Positions 9,686-18,225 of a DNA stretch of 64,000 nt are shown piece by piece. Under the pieces are notes generated by a model, which worked only from the letters and a program-made list of their open reading frames with translations, made no database searches and had not been told where the DNA came from. The stretch's first letter is position 1. Every line of letters starts with the position of its first letter. Location: NCBI RefSeq assembly GCF_019890635.1, contig NZ_JAIOAB010000036.1:1-64000 (forward strand), read 5' to 3'. This DNA comes from Streptomyces sennicomposti (lineage in GTDB: Bacteria > Actinomycetota > Actinomycetes > Streptomycetales > Streptomycetaceae). A program made the position numbers and the translations under genes.

Positions 9686-9725
9686 CGGCGGCCCGTCCTT
9701 ACTCGGGGGAGAGGACGGGCCGCCG
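9686..9725 (-). terminator. Terminator of the folD-DUF3017 operon
   Basis: A 13-bp perfect stem (CGGCGGCCCGTCC with its complement) has a 14-base loop. It lies 24 bases beyond the DUF3017 stop codon. The remaining DNA up to the start of the HTH gene (about 9374-9685) contains only its promoter region and no gene. Confidence 0.7.
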
Positions 9726-9748
9726 TCGCGGCGCGAACTAGACGCGAA

Positions 9749-10606
9749 CTAGCTGTTGCGAACGGTGAAGTGCAACGCGTCGTCCAGGAACGGTATCTCC
9801 AGCCACGGCTTCGGCTGGGCCATCAGCGCCAGCAGCACGATGGCGACGCCGAGGACGCCGTAGGTGACGATGTCCGTGAACCGGGAACGGACGGCGAGCA
9901 TGCCGACCCTCGGCAGCAGCCAGCGCAGCGCGGCGCCGCCGAGCAGCCCGGCGCCGATCAGCAGCAGCCCGACCCGGAACGCGTCCAGGGCGGTCACCAG
10001 CAGGCCGAGCCCGACCGTGATCAGCACGGCCAGCAGCGGCCACTGCCGGGCGGGCGCCGGGGCGTCGCCGGGTGCGGCCCGGCCACCGCCCTCGGGGCGG
10101 GCCGTGTCCCTGGTGAACAGCGGGAAACGGCGCGTGGCCCGGCGCGGCCGCCCTTCGGCGTCCGGCGCGCTGACCGGGTCCAGGACTTCGATCTCCGGCT
10201 CCTCGGAGTCCTTCTCCGCCGAGGGCTCAGAGTCCTTGTCCCCCGGGGGCTCAGAGTCCTTCTCCGTTGAGGGCACGGGGGCCGCACTCTTCTCCGGGGC
10301 TGCGGGGGCGGAGTTCTCCTCGGACTGCGGAGAGGCGGGCTCCTGCTCCGGGGCCGCGGGGGTCGCCTTCTGCTCCGGGGTCTCGGGGGCGGGCTTGCTC
10401 TCCGGGCGCGCGGAGACCGCCGCCTCCTGCTCCGGCTGGCCGGAGACCTCCGGTGAGGAGCCGGAGGCCGGATTCTTCCCGGGCTCGCCGGAAGCCGCCG
10501 CCGGTCCTCCGGCGGTCTTCACCGACCCTCCGGAGGCCCGCTCAGGTCCTCCGGCGGTCTTCGCGACGGCCCGCGCCCGGCGGGGGCCGCCCGCCTCAGC
10601 CGACAC
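9749..10606 (-). CDS. DUF3017 domain membrane protein
   Basis: This 285-residue protein has a roughly 180-residue charged, Pro/Glu/Ser/Ala-rich N-terminal region containing Pro-Glu-Lys/Gln repeats. A C-terminal DUF3017 domain follows with three hydrophobic helices (for example [16 protein letters not shown] and [17 protein letters not shown]). It begins with GTG at 10606, overlapping the folD stop by 11 bases, so translation is coupled. The family is almost always found beside folD in actinobacteria, but its function is unknown. Confidence 0.85.
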   Translation of the reverse strand: MSAEAGGPRRARAVAKTAGGPERASGGSVKTAGGPAAASGEPGKNPASGSSPEVSGQPEQEAAVSARPESKPAPETPEQKATPAAPEQEPASPQSEENSAPAAPEKSAAPVPSTEKDSEPPGDKDSEPSAEKDSEEPEIEVLDPVSAPDAEGRPRRATRRFPLFTRDTARPEGGGRAAPGDAPAPARQWPLLAVLITVGLGLLVTALDAFRVGLLLIGAGLLGGAALRWLLPRVGMLAVRSRFTDIVTYGVLGVAIVLLALMAQPKPWLEIPFLDDALHFTVRNS

Positions 10607-11450
10607 TGCGCTCCGCCGCCTCGACCACGTTGACCAGCAGCTGGGCCCGGGTCATCGGGCCGACGCCGCCCGGGTTCGGGGAGAGCCAGCCGGCCACCTC
10701 GGCGACGTCCGGGTGGACATCGCCGACGATCTTGCCCTCGGCGTTGCGGGAGACGCCGACGTCGAGGACGGCGGCACCCGGCTTGACGTCCTCCGCGCGG
10801 ATCAGGTGCGGGGAACCGGCCGCGGCGACGATGATGTCGGCCCGCTTGAGGTGGACGGAGAGATCACGGGTGCCGGTGTGGCACTGGGTGACCGTGGCGT
10901 TCTCGCTGCGCCGGGTGAGCAGCAGAGGCATCGGCCGGCCGATGGTCACACCGCGGCCGACGACCACGACCTCGGCGCCCTTGATCTCCACGCCGTAGCG
11001 GCGCAGCAGGGTCAGCACGCCGTTGGGGGTGCAGGGCAGCGGGGCCGGCTCGTTGAGGACCAGGCGGCCGAGGTTCATCGGGTGCAGGCCGTCGGCGTCC
11101 TTGTCGGGGTCCATCAGTTCGAGGATGCGGTTCTCGTCGATGCCCTTGGGCAGGGGCAGTTGGACGATGTACCCGGTGCAGGACGGGTCCTCGTTCAGCT
11201 CGCGGACGACCGCCTCGATCTCCTCCTGGGAGGCGGTGGCCGGCAGCTCGCGCTGGATGGAGGCGATGCCGACCTCGGCGCAGTCGCGGTGCTTGCCCGC
11301 GACGTACTTGCGGCTGCCGGGGTCGTCACCGACCAGGATCGTGCCGAGGCCGGGCGTGACGCCCTTCTCCTTCAGCGCCGCCACGCGGGCGGTCAGATCG
11401 GACTTGATCGCGGCTGCGGTGGCCTTGCCATCGAGAATCTGGGCGGTCAT
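10596..11450 (-). CDS. folD: Bifunctional methylenetetrahydrofolate dehydrogenase/cyclohydrolase
   Basis: This 284-residue enzyme oxidises 5,10-methylene-THF to methenyl-THF and hydrolyses it to 10-formyl-THF, the C1 donor used by the PurN and PurH enzymes encoded 7-9 kb away. Visible signatures are the catalytic lysine segment [12 protein letters not shown], the QLPLPKGID stretch and the NADP-site motif [12 protein letters not shown]. The ATG at 11450 ([10 protein letters not shown]) is the family start. A longer in-frame extension upstream is noncoding. It is followed by overlapping DUF3017. Confidence 0.97.
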   Translation of the reverse strand: MTAQILDGKATAAAIKSDLTARVAALKEKGVTPGLGTILVGDDPGSRKYVAGKHRDCAEVGIASIQRELPATASQEEIEAVVRELNEDPSCTGYIVQLPLPKGIDENRILELMDPDKDADGLHPMNLGRLVLNEPAPLPCTPNGVLTLLRRYGVEIKGAEVVVVGRGVTIGRPMPLLLTRRSENATVTQCHTGTRDLSVHLKRADIIVAAAGSPHLIRAEDVKPGAAVLDVGVSRNAEGKIVGDVHPDVAEVAGWLSPNPGGVGPMTRAQLLVNVVEAAERSVG

Positions 11451-11817
11451 GGTCCCATCCTCGCGGATGAACCTGTGCCGGTTCCAATCCGGGGGGCCGC
11501 TCGGCGGCACGCCCCCGCCCCCCCGCCCCCCATTCCCGCCACGTATCCCGCACCCGGCCCGTGCATGACCCGTGCATGACCCGTGCGTGGCCGTCGCGCG
11601 GCCCGTACGTGACTCCATGATCAGCGATGTTGCACTTGCACAACACATCGCATCACCTACGGAATGCGGCTGGACAAGTAAGCAGTCGGTCAAGAACGAT
11701 GAACACAACAGTGCCGCGGGCAGCTCATCGGGGGGACGGGCCGCAATCTCTGTAGATCTCTCCTCCGTACGGTGCCGCGCGTCGTCCCCGCACTTGATCA
11801 ACGGAGGAAACACCGCC
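11451..11817. other. Divergent intergenic region between folD and a membrane protein gene
   Basis: It contains three 11-bp copies of CCCGTGCATGA-type sequence (11558-11590, the last imperfect). An imperfect inverted repeat, CGATGTTG ... CAACACATCG (11625-11650), encloses a duplicated TTGCAC. The second element may be an operator. No gene is seen. Confidence 0.6.
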
Positions 11818-12411
11818 ATGAGTTACGGCGACCCGAACAACCCGTACGGCCCGCCCCAGGGCCAGCCCGGCTACCCTCCGCAGCAGCCGGGGTACGGCGC
11901 GCCCCAGCCGGGCCAGGCTCCCGGCTACGGCTACCCGCAGGCCCCGCCGATCGGCCAGCCCTACGGCTACGGCGCCGGTCCGCAGGAGATGCCCGGCCTG
12001 ATGAAGACCGCCCGGGTGCTGCTGTTCATCCTGGCCGGTCTGCAGCTGCTCTTCGGCCTCATCGTCGGCATCCTGGCGGGCGCGGCGCAGGACACCTCCA
12101 GCGCCTTCGGCTCCGGCGACGACACCTCGGCCGCCACCGGGCTCATCATCGCCATCGCGATCGTCCTGCTGGCCTTCGGCGCCCTGTCGATCTTCCTGGG
12201 GGTCAAGTTCAAGACGGGCGGCACGGGCATCCGCGTCACCACGATCGTGTACTCCTCGCTGATGATCCTCGGCGGGCTCAGCAACCTCGTCCGGGGCGGC
12301 GGCGGCTCGGCCACCTTCGGTGGCATCATCTCGCTCGCCATCGCCGGCATCATCCTCGCCTCCATGGTGAACGGTTCGGCCTCCGCCTGGTTCAACCGCC
12401 CGCGCTACTGA
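11818..12411 (+). CDS. Small membrane protein with Pro/Gly/Tyr-rich N-terminus
   Basis: This 197-residue product has an ATG start preceded by the strong site GGAGGAAA. Residues 1-60 are a PGY/PQQ-rich cytoplasmic tail (for example [17 protein letters not shown]). Four hydrophobic segments follow (starting at [19 protein letters not shown]), with a short acidic loop between the first pair. This layout is common in actinobacterial membrane proteins of unknown role that self-associate through the PGY-rich tail. No enzymatic motif is visible. Confidence 0.85.
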   Translation: MSYGDPNNPYGPPQGQPGYPPQQPGYGAPQPGQAPGYGYPQAPPIGQPYGYGAGPQEMPGLMKTARVLLFILAGLQLLFGLIVGILAGAAQDTSSAFGSGDDTSAATGLIIAIAIVLLAFGALSIFLGVKFKTGGTGIRVTTIVYSSLMILGGLSNLVRGGGGSATFGGIISLAIAGIILASMVNGSASAWFNRPRY

Positions 12412-12459
12412 GCGTTGGAACCACCGCCGAGTCCCACCGCGCAGTTCGCGCCGTTCATC

Positions 12460-12506
12460 CACAGGGCCGTGCCCCGCTTGTCCACAGGCGGGACACGGCC
12501 CTTGTG
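12460..12506 (+). terminator. Hairpin after the membrane protein gene, loop containing a DnaA-box match
   Basis: The arms CACAGGGCCGTG and CACGGCCCTTGTG form an interrupted stem about 50 bases after the stop at 12411. The loop contains TTGTCCACA (12478-12486), identical to the Streptomyces DnaA-box consensus. Confidence 0.6.
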
Positions 12507-12556
12507 CGTCGCCCTAATCTGGAATCCGTAGCCGTACAGGCACGGGGAGACGCACC

Positions 12557-13348
12557 TTGTACAGCATCATCGTGGTACCTCCGCCGACCACGGAGGACGA
12601 ACGAAACAGCGCCCAGATCCGGCTGGCGCCCGGCGACCGCCTCGCCTTCGGGCGCTCGGCCGGGGACAACGACCTGGTGATCCGGCACGACGGGGTGTCC
12701 CGCCGGGCCGGCCGCATCACCGCGCACGGCGCGTTCTGGATACTGAGCAACCTCTCCACCCGCCAGACCTACGTCGTGGAGAACCCGGAGGGCGCCGGCG
12801 AGCACATCAAGGTCGGGCCGGGCCGGCTGGACGCGCCGATCCCGTTCGAGTTCTCCCGGATCGTCCTGCCGGCGGCCGGAGACCTGCTGCCGATCGAGGT
12901 GTGGGCGCCCCGGCACGACTATCTGGACGGCGCGGACGGCCCGGACGGCGAACCCACCGCGCCCGCCTTCTCCGTGGACCGCGCCAAACGCTACTTCGCG
13001 GTCCTCGCCGCGCTGTGCGAACCCCGGCTGCGCGGCGACCCGCACGCACCGCTGCCCACCGTCGACCAGGTGGTCGACCGGCTGCGTCCCGTCTGGCCGG
13101 CCGCCTCCCGCGCCTCGGTCCAGTGGAACATCGACTACCTGGCCGTGAAACTCCGGCTGAAGCCAGGCCCCGACACCGCCGACACGGGCCCCCGCCTCAA
13201 CGGCAAGAAGGAGACCCTGGTCTCCCTCGCCCTCCGCTTCGACCTGGTGCGAGAAACCGACCTCACGGTCCTGTCGGCCCCCCGGGGCACAACGGTCCCG
13301 GCCGGCCACGGAGCCCACGGAGCGCCCCGCCCCGAGGCGACCCGGTGA
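12557..13348 (+). CDS. FHA domain protein, partner of the adjacent kinase
   Basis: The start is TTG at 12557, 7 bases after GGGGAG. The 263-residue protein has an FHA phosphothreonine-binding fold in residues 15-85. The key segment FGRSAGDNDLVI supplies the family Gly-Arg and Ser, followed by HDGVSRRAGRI in place of the common S-x-x-H. The C-terminal half (residues 135-240) is predicted helical, with RASVQWNIDYLAVKLRL resembling a winged helix. It overlaps the kinase gene by four bases (GTGA), implying stoichiometric production. The likely role is recognising phosphothreonine made by the kinase; that is inferred from context. Confidence 0.85.
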   Translation: MYSIIVVPPPTTEDERNSAQIRLAPGDRLAFGRSAGDNDLVIRHDGVSRRAGRITAHGAFWILSNLSTRQTYVVENPEGAGEHIKVGPGRLDAPIPFEFSRIVLPAAGDLLPIEVWAPRHDYLDGADGPDGEPTAPAFSVDRAKRYFAVLAALCEPRLRGDPHAPLPTVDQVVDRLRPVWPAASRASVQWNIDYLAVKLRLKPGPDTADTGPRLNGKKETLVSLALRFDLVRETDLTVLSAPRGTTVPAGHGAHGAPRPEATR

Positions 13349-15714
13349 CCGAGACGTACGCCGTCGTGGTACCGCGCGGCTACCGGGTCGGCGTATGGGA
13401 GGTACGCCGCCCTCTCGCCACGGGCGCCTTCGGCAGCGTCTACGAGGCCCGCCGCATCGACGACCCCCCACCCCCCACGACTCCCCTCGCCCCTACGGGC
13501 CACCCGACCCCCCTCCCTCCGATTCACCCGACGCACCCAGATCCCGTAGGCACCCGAGCCCCTTCACACACCACAACCGCCACGGCCCCCTCAGCGGCCG
13601 CAGGCGACCAGACGCCCTCGGGTGCCACGGGCGGCACGGCGCCCACGACACCCGCGCACGGCCGAACACCGTCGGGCACAGCAGAAGGCCCGGCCCCCTT
13701 ACGCACCGCAGACGGCGAAGCACCCTCGCGTGCCACCGGCGGCACAGCCCCCTCGTGGACCGCCGACGGCACAGCGCCCTCGGCCGCCCCGAGCGGTCAG
13801 GCACCCCTGGAGGCCGCAGACGGCCCAGGTCCAGGCCCCTCCGGGACCACTGACGCTGCGGCATCCCTGCCGGCCCCGGACGGCACGTCACCCCTGGCGG
13901 CCCCGGATGGCGTAGTGCCGCCGAAGGCCACAGGCACCCCGGCGCCCGCAGGGTCGGCGGGTGGCACCGCACCCTCGGGTACCACGGACCACGCACCGGC
14001 CTTACCGGCCACGGGCGGCAGGACGCCCGCAGGGACCGCAGGCACCGCAGCTCTCCCGGGGGCCGCCGCGGGCACCGCAGCGTACGCAGAGGCCGCAGGC
14101 ACCGCAGGCACCGCAGCGTACGCAGAGGCCGCCGGTTGCCGGGCGCCCTCGGGTGCCACGGACGGCGTGGCAGCCCCGCTCGCCGCAGGCGGCACGGCCT
14201 CTCCGAGGGCCAAGCGCGGCAGGGCGTCGTCCCGGTCCGCGCGGGGCCCGGTGCTCCCCGACGTCGCCGCCCTGAAGTTCCTCCCCACCGGCACCGGCAC
14301 CCCACGCCGCCTCACCCACCTTCGTGAACTGGTCGAACGCGAAGTCACCTTGCACCGCCGGCTCAGCCGCCCCCGGCTGATCCGGATGTACGAGACGCTG
14401 ACCGTGGACGATCCGGCCTCCCCCGACCTGGACGGCGCCACCGTGCTCGTCCTGGAGAAGGCGGAGGGCTCGCTGTCCGCCCTGCTCGCCGCCGAGCCCC
14501 GTCCCGCCGCCGGCCCGGTGCTGCTGGCGCAGATCTGCGAGGGCCTGGCCCAACTGCACCGGGCAGGCTGGGTGCACGGCGACCTCAAGCCGGCCAACGT
14601 GCTGCTGATGCGCGACGGTTCAGCACGCCTGGCCGACTTCAACACGGCCGCCGAGCTGGAGGGCACCCACGCCTACTCCCCCGCTTTCTCCACCCCCGAC
14701 TACACCCCGCCCGAACTGCTGTGGTCGGAGGTCGGCGTACGGGGCCGCCAGGTGCGTCCCTCGGCCGACGTGTGGGCCTTCGGCGTCCTCGCTCATCTCA
14801 CTCTTACCGGCTCCTTTCCTCTTCCCGGCGGGACCCCGACGGCCCGCCGTGACGCGGCGGCGGCCTTCGCCCGCGGTACGGACGAACTGCGCCTGTCTCC
14901 CGAACTCCCACCCGGCTGGCGGGAGATCGTCTGCTCCTGCCTGACCCGTACGCACGCCGACCGGATCGGTACAGAGACCCTGCTGCGGCGGGTGACGGCC
15001 GTGACGGGCACGGTCTGCCCGTCCCCGCGCTTCCGGCTGCTCCAACGACTGCGCCGGCGACTGCGTCGGTGCGCGGCCGAACACGGGCGCCGCACCCGGC
15101 TGCTGCTGGGCGGCACGGTCACCGCGGCCGCCGTCGCCGCGCTCGGCTTCGGCATCGGCACTTTCGTCCACGCCCCCGTCGGCAGCCAGGCCTCCACGGC
15201 ACTGCCCGGGGCCGCGGCCCCGGCCACCTACGGCGCCGCCGAACTCCGCACGGACCGTGGCGTTCCCCCTTCCTATCGGCCTCTCATCGTCAACGCGGCG
15301 CACGACTGCCCCCAGCCGGAGGTGACGCCAGCTCTGATCGCGGCCATGCTGAAGGCGGAGAGCGACTTCGACCCCGCACTGTCCGACCCGGCCAAGGACG
15401 AGTACGGCATCGCCCGCTGGACTCCGCGGGTGCTGCGCTACTGGATCCGCGCGGACGGCGAGCCCGCCGCCACGATTCCCAAGCCCCCTTTCTCCGCCGC
15501 CGTGTCCATCCCGGCCATGGGCCGCTATCTCTGCTTCATCGCTCCGAACCTGGACCCCTCCCTTCCCGGTGACCGGCGGGTGCTGGTCGCCGCCGCCTAC
15601 CGGACCTCGTTCCGCAAGGTGAACACCGCGGGCGGAGTCCCCCCGAAGTACCGCGACTACTGCGCCCGGGTCGCGCACTACCTCAAGGAGTACACGCCCG
15701 CGGGCCACACGTGA
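13345..15714 (+). CDS. Ser/Thr protein kinase with giant N-lobe insert, TM helix and SLT-like extracellular domain
   Basis: This 789-residue protein starts at GTG overlapping the FHA gene. Kinase signatures are split. The glycine loop TGAFGSVYEAR is at residues 26-36, but the VAIK-type lysine (VAALKFLP, Lys311) comes about 270 residues later, after a Pro/Ala/Thr/Gly-rich repetitive insert. The catalytic loop is HGDLKPANVLL (Asp413), so HGD replaces HRD. The metal-binding motif is DFN (431-433) rather than DFG. One TM helix spans about 586-608. The outer segment (640-789) resembles a lysozyme-like transglycosylase: PALIAAMLKAESDFDP with Glu672, then YGIARWTP. This suggests peptidoglycan sensing or remodelling linked to phosphorylation; activity is uncertain. 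Confidence 0.85.
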   Translation: MTETYAVVVPRGYRVGVWEVRRPLATGAFGSVYEARRIDDPPPPTTPLAPTGHPTPLPPIHPTHPDPVGTRAPSHTTTATAPSAAAGDQTPSGATGGTAPTTPAHGRTPSGTAEGPAPLRTADGEAPSRATGGTAPSWTADGTAPSAAPSGQAPLEAADGPGPGPSGTTDAAASLPAPDGTSPLAAPDGVVPPKATGTPAPAGSAGGTAPSGTTDHAPALPATGGRTPAGTAGTAALPGAAAGTAAYAEAAGTAGTAAYAEAAGCRAPSGATDGVAAPLAAGGTASPRAKRGRASSRSARGPVLPDVAALKFLPTGTGTPRRLTHLRELVEREVTLHRRLSRPRLIRMYETLTVDDPASPDLDGATVLVLEKAEGSLSALLAAEPRPAAGPVLLAQICEGLAQLHRAGWVHGDLKPANVLLMRDGSARLADFNTAAELEGTHAYSPAFSTPDYTPPELLWSEVGVRGRQVRPSADVWAFGVLAHLTLTGSFPLPGGTPTARRDAAAAFARGTDELRLSPELPPGWREIVCSCLTRTHADRIGTETLLRRVTAVTGTVCPSPRFRLLQRLRRRLRRCAAEHGRRTRLLLGGTVTAAAVAALGFGIGTFVHAPVGSQASTALPGAAAPATYGAAELRTDRGVPPSYRPLIVNAAHDCPQPEVTPALIAAMLKAESDFDPALSDPAKDEYGIARWTPRVLRYWIRADGEPAATIPKPPFSAAVSIPAMGRYLCFIAPNLDPSLPGDRRVLVAAAYRTSFRKVNTAGGVPPKYRDYCARVAHYLKEYTPAGHT

Positions 15715-15811
15715 CCCTGAGAGTTCCGAGGTACCGGCGCAGCGCGGCCGGCGGCACGGTGGTACCAATCCGCTTCGGCGGACCGACCACCTTCGTCACA
15801 TGGGGGAACCT

Positions 15812-16282
15812 GTGAACGTGAAGAAGCCCGCCGCGATGCTCATCGCGACGACCGCACTGCTCGCCGGCACCACGGTCGCGGCATCCGCCGCCGACCCGGC
15901 CGGCACCCGGGTGACCGGCCTTCAGCAGCAGGCCGAGCAAGTCCTGGCCGGCCACCCGAAGGTCCTGCACGCGTCCGCAGACGCGGTGCGCTACGAGGGC
16001 CTGACCGTCACCGCCGCGCCCACGGGCAGGGCCGCCCTGAAGGACCTCGCCTGTGCCTACGGGCACCTGTGCATGGTCGTGAAGGGCACGAAGTTCGACT
16101 TCTACAAGTGCCAGACGTGGACGGTGAACAACTGGACCGGCGACGGCCCGTTCACCAACAACCAGACGCCGGGCACGGTGGCGAAGTTCTACAACAGGGA
16201 CGGCAGCGTCCGCTGGACGTCCACGGCCTACCAGGCCGGCACGGCCACCTGGGACCCGATCTGGTCCCTGCGCCCCTGCTGA
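15812..16282 (+). CDS. Small secreted protein, possibly peptidase inhibitor I36-like
   Basis: GTG at 15812 is favoured because GGGGGAA lies just upstream; an ATG four codons earlier has no ribosome site. The 156-residue precursor has a Sec signal (VKKPAAMLIATTALLAGTTVAASA, cleaved near residue 26). A propeptide-like stretch follows, then a roughly 75-residue domain with four cysteines (CAYGHLCMVV, FYKCQTW, SLRPC) rich in aromatic residues. The pattern CxxxxLC followed by YxC fits small extracellular I36-type inhibitor or crystallin-like domains of Streptomyces. The assignment is tentative; secretion is well supported. Confidence 0.75.
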   Translation: MNVKKPAAMLIATTALLAGTTVAASAADPAGTRVTGLQQQAEQVLAGHPKVLHASADAVRYEGLTVTAAPTGRAALKDLACAYGHLCMVVKGTKFDFYKCQTWTVNNWTGDGPFTNNQTPGTVAKFYNRDGSVRWTSTAYQAGTATWDPIWSLRPC

Positions 16283-16299
16283 TCCCGACCCGCTGAACC

Positions 16300-16346
16300 G
16301 CGGTGGTCTCCGGCCCCTCCTGGGGGAGGGCCGGAGCCCACCGCCC
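16300..16346 (+). terminator. Imperfect hairpin after the small secreted protein gene
   Basis: The complementary arms CTCCGGCC and GGCCGGAG are flanked by GGTGG/CCACC. They follow the stop at 16282 and precede the convergent glycosyltransferase gene. A second inverted repeat, GGGCGCCC-N5-GGGCGCCC (16398-16418), lies closer to that gene. Confidence 0.6.
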
Positions 16347-16431
16347 CGCGGACACGGACGGCCGGTTGTCGAGGTGACGACCGCTTGTCGAGGTCGTGGG
16401 CGCCCACGGGGGGCGCCCATCGAGATGCCGG

Positions 16432-17898
16432 TCAGATGGGATCGTGGCGTGGGTGAGGGCGGTGTTCGTAGACCGTCACACGACGGCCGCGGACCCGTTC
16501 GTCCGCGACGGGCGTGAAGTGCTCGCGCAGCACCGCCAGTTTGGCCTGGTCCCGTGCCGGTGAGGACGGCTCGTCGGGCAGGTGCGCGTCCGTCACCAGC
16601 AGGATGCGCCGCTCGCTCAGGGCGAGGGTGCGGATCGTGGCCGGATCCGCCTCCTCGCCGCCCAGCGTTCCGGACTCCGCGGGAGGACAAGTCAGCGCGA
16701 TGTCCCGCAGGCCGGTGAAGTCTTCCGGAGAGACCAGTGCGGTGTCCCGCCGGAACGCGGGGACGAAGAGCAGCGCGTCCCCTTCCTGGTGCAGTGCGCG
16801 CACCCGGTCCGCCACCGCCAGCACATCGTCCACCCTGCTGGCCGGCGACCGGGTGGCCAATGACTGCGGCAGCAGCGCGGCCACCGCCACGACGACCACT
16901 GCGGGGATCAGCCACGCGGACGCCCGGGGCAACCGCGGTGCCGCCGCCCGAGCCGCCACGTCGAGGACGGCGCCGATCAGCAGGGCCAGCCCCAGCTGGC
17001 TGAACACGATGTACCGGTCCAGGAAAACCGGCTGGATGAAAGAGAGGCCCATAAGACCGAGTTGCGGGACCGCCAGCAACGGCAGCCCCACGGCCGTCGC
17101 CGACAGCCGCCCAGCGGGAGGGCGGGTCGCGAGGGCCGCAAGGCCTCCCACCGCCAACAGCACCGCAGGAGCGATCGCCATATGCCAGGTCAGCGGGGGT
17201 ATCCAGGCCACCTGTCGAGCCTGACCGCGGCTGTAGAGGATCAGCGGCAACACCCCGGCCACCGCGCCCGCTGACGCCCCGGCCCAGCGCGCCCACGCCC
17301 CGCGCCCGGCGCGGGTCCACAGAAGAGTCACCGCGTGCGCGGGAAGGATCAGAAGGGAGAGCCAGTGCAGCAGACCCGTCGCGAGGACCACACCGCCGTA
17401 CGCGGCCCACCGCCCGGCGCCGCCGCGTCCCTGGAGCAGCGTGACCAGCAGCAGCGTGGAGAGTCCGGCGCCGGCCGCGACCAGTGCGTACGAGCGGCCG
17501 TCCTGGAGCTGGAACTGCACCGCCGGGAGCAGCGGCAGCGCCAGCCCGCCCACCAGTCCGGCCCGGGATCCGACCAGCCGGCGGCCGACGACCGCGACGC
17601 AGGCGGCCGCACCGGCCATCGCCAGCACGGAGGGCAGCCGCAGGGTGACGAGGCCGGGGCCGAAGCAGGTGAAGAGGGCGTGCATCCACAGGTAGTAGAG
17701 GCCGTGCACGGCGTCCACGTGCTGGAGCGTGTGCCATAACTGACCGGTCGGCCGCTGCGCCACCAGCCAGGTCGCGGCCTCGTCCCGCCACATGCTGTGC
17801 TGCCGGGTGATCCCCCACAGGCCGAGGAGGACGGTCCAGAGCACGGGAACCGCCCAGACGGGCGTGCGCCCTCGGGGACCGGCCGGATGAGAGGTCAT
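16432..17898 (-). CDS. GT-C membrane glycosyltransferase (GT39/GT83-like)
   Basis: This roughly 488-residue polytopic protein has about 10-12 hydrophobic helices. The first loop after TM1 carries the GT-C acidic motif HSMWRDEAATW, expected to bind the polyprenyl-phosphate sugar donor. GLYYLWMHALFTCFG then matches the ArnT/PMT-type conserved region. A C-terminal soluble part of about 100 residues (TLALSERRILLVTD) lies outside the membrane. The ATG at 17898 has GAGGA 11 bases upstream; GTG at 17916 is an alternative. The role is probably transfer of a sugar from a lipid carrier to an exported protein or wall polymer; the acceptor is unknown. Confidence 0.85.
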   Translation of the reverse strand: MTSHPAGPRGRTPVWAVPVLWTVLLGLWGITRQHSMWRDEAATWLVAQRPTGQLWHTLQHVDAVHGLYYLWMHALFTCFGPGLVTLRLPSVLAMAGAAACVAVVGRRLVGSRAGLVGGLALPLLPAVQFQLQDGRSYALVAAGAGLSTLLLVTLLQGRGGAGRWAAYGGVVLATGLLHWLSLLILPAHAVTLLWTRAGRGAWARWAGASAGAVAGVLPLILYSRGQARQVAWIPPLTWHMAIAPAVLLAVGGLAALATRPPAGRLSATAVGLPLLAVPQLGLMGLSFIQPVFLDRYIVFSQLGLALLIGAVLDVAARAAAPRLPRASAWLIPAVVVVAVAALLPQSLATRSPASRVDDVLAVADRVRALHQEGDALLFVPAFRRDTALVSPEDFTGLRDIALTCPPAESGTLGGEEADPATIRTLALSERRILLVTDAHLPDEPSSPARDQAKLAVLREHFTPVADERVRGRRVTVYEHRPHPRHDPI

Positions 17899-18225
17899 GA
17901 GCGGCCGGGTCCTCACTGTGGTTGATCATCGGATGGGCCGCTCACAGTACGTGCGAGTGGGCCGCTGACGGTGATCGAGCGTAAGGAATTGGCCAGGGGT
18001 GAGTGTGGGGGCAGATCGTTCTCTGCAACGCCGTGGGGGGCTGGGGTCCCGTGGCGCGCTGAGACCCCGCTACACGGTGGGACCGGTCCTCGCAGAACGG
18101 CGGAGCCGAGTCCGGTGCACGGCGAAGGGCGCGGCGTCACGCTGTCGCTCGTGACGCCGCGCCCTGACGCGGTGCTCAGTGCCTCAGCTGCGGGAACGGT
18201 GCCCGACCGCTCGCCGAAGCGGTGC
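17899..18225. other. Region between the glycosyltransferase and purH genes
   Basis: This 327-base stretch has no credible gene. It contains the purH terminator (18127-18164) and a 13-bp direct repeat GCGGTGCTCAGTG at 18169-18181 and 18219-18231. The second copy spans the purH stop codon. The promoter of the glycosyltransferase presumably lies at the left end. Confidence 0.6.
18127..18164 (-). terminator. Terminator of purN-purH
   Basis: A perfect 15-bp stem (GGGCGCGGCGTCACG and its complement) has an 8-base loop, 62 bases beyond the purH stop. Confidence 0.8.
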
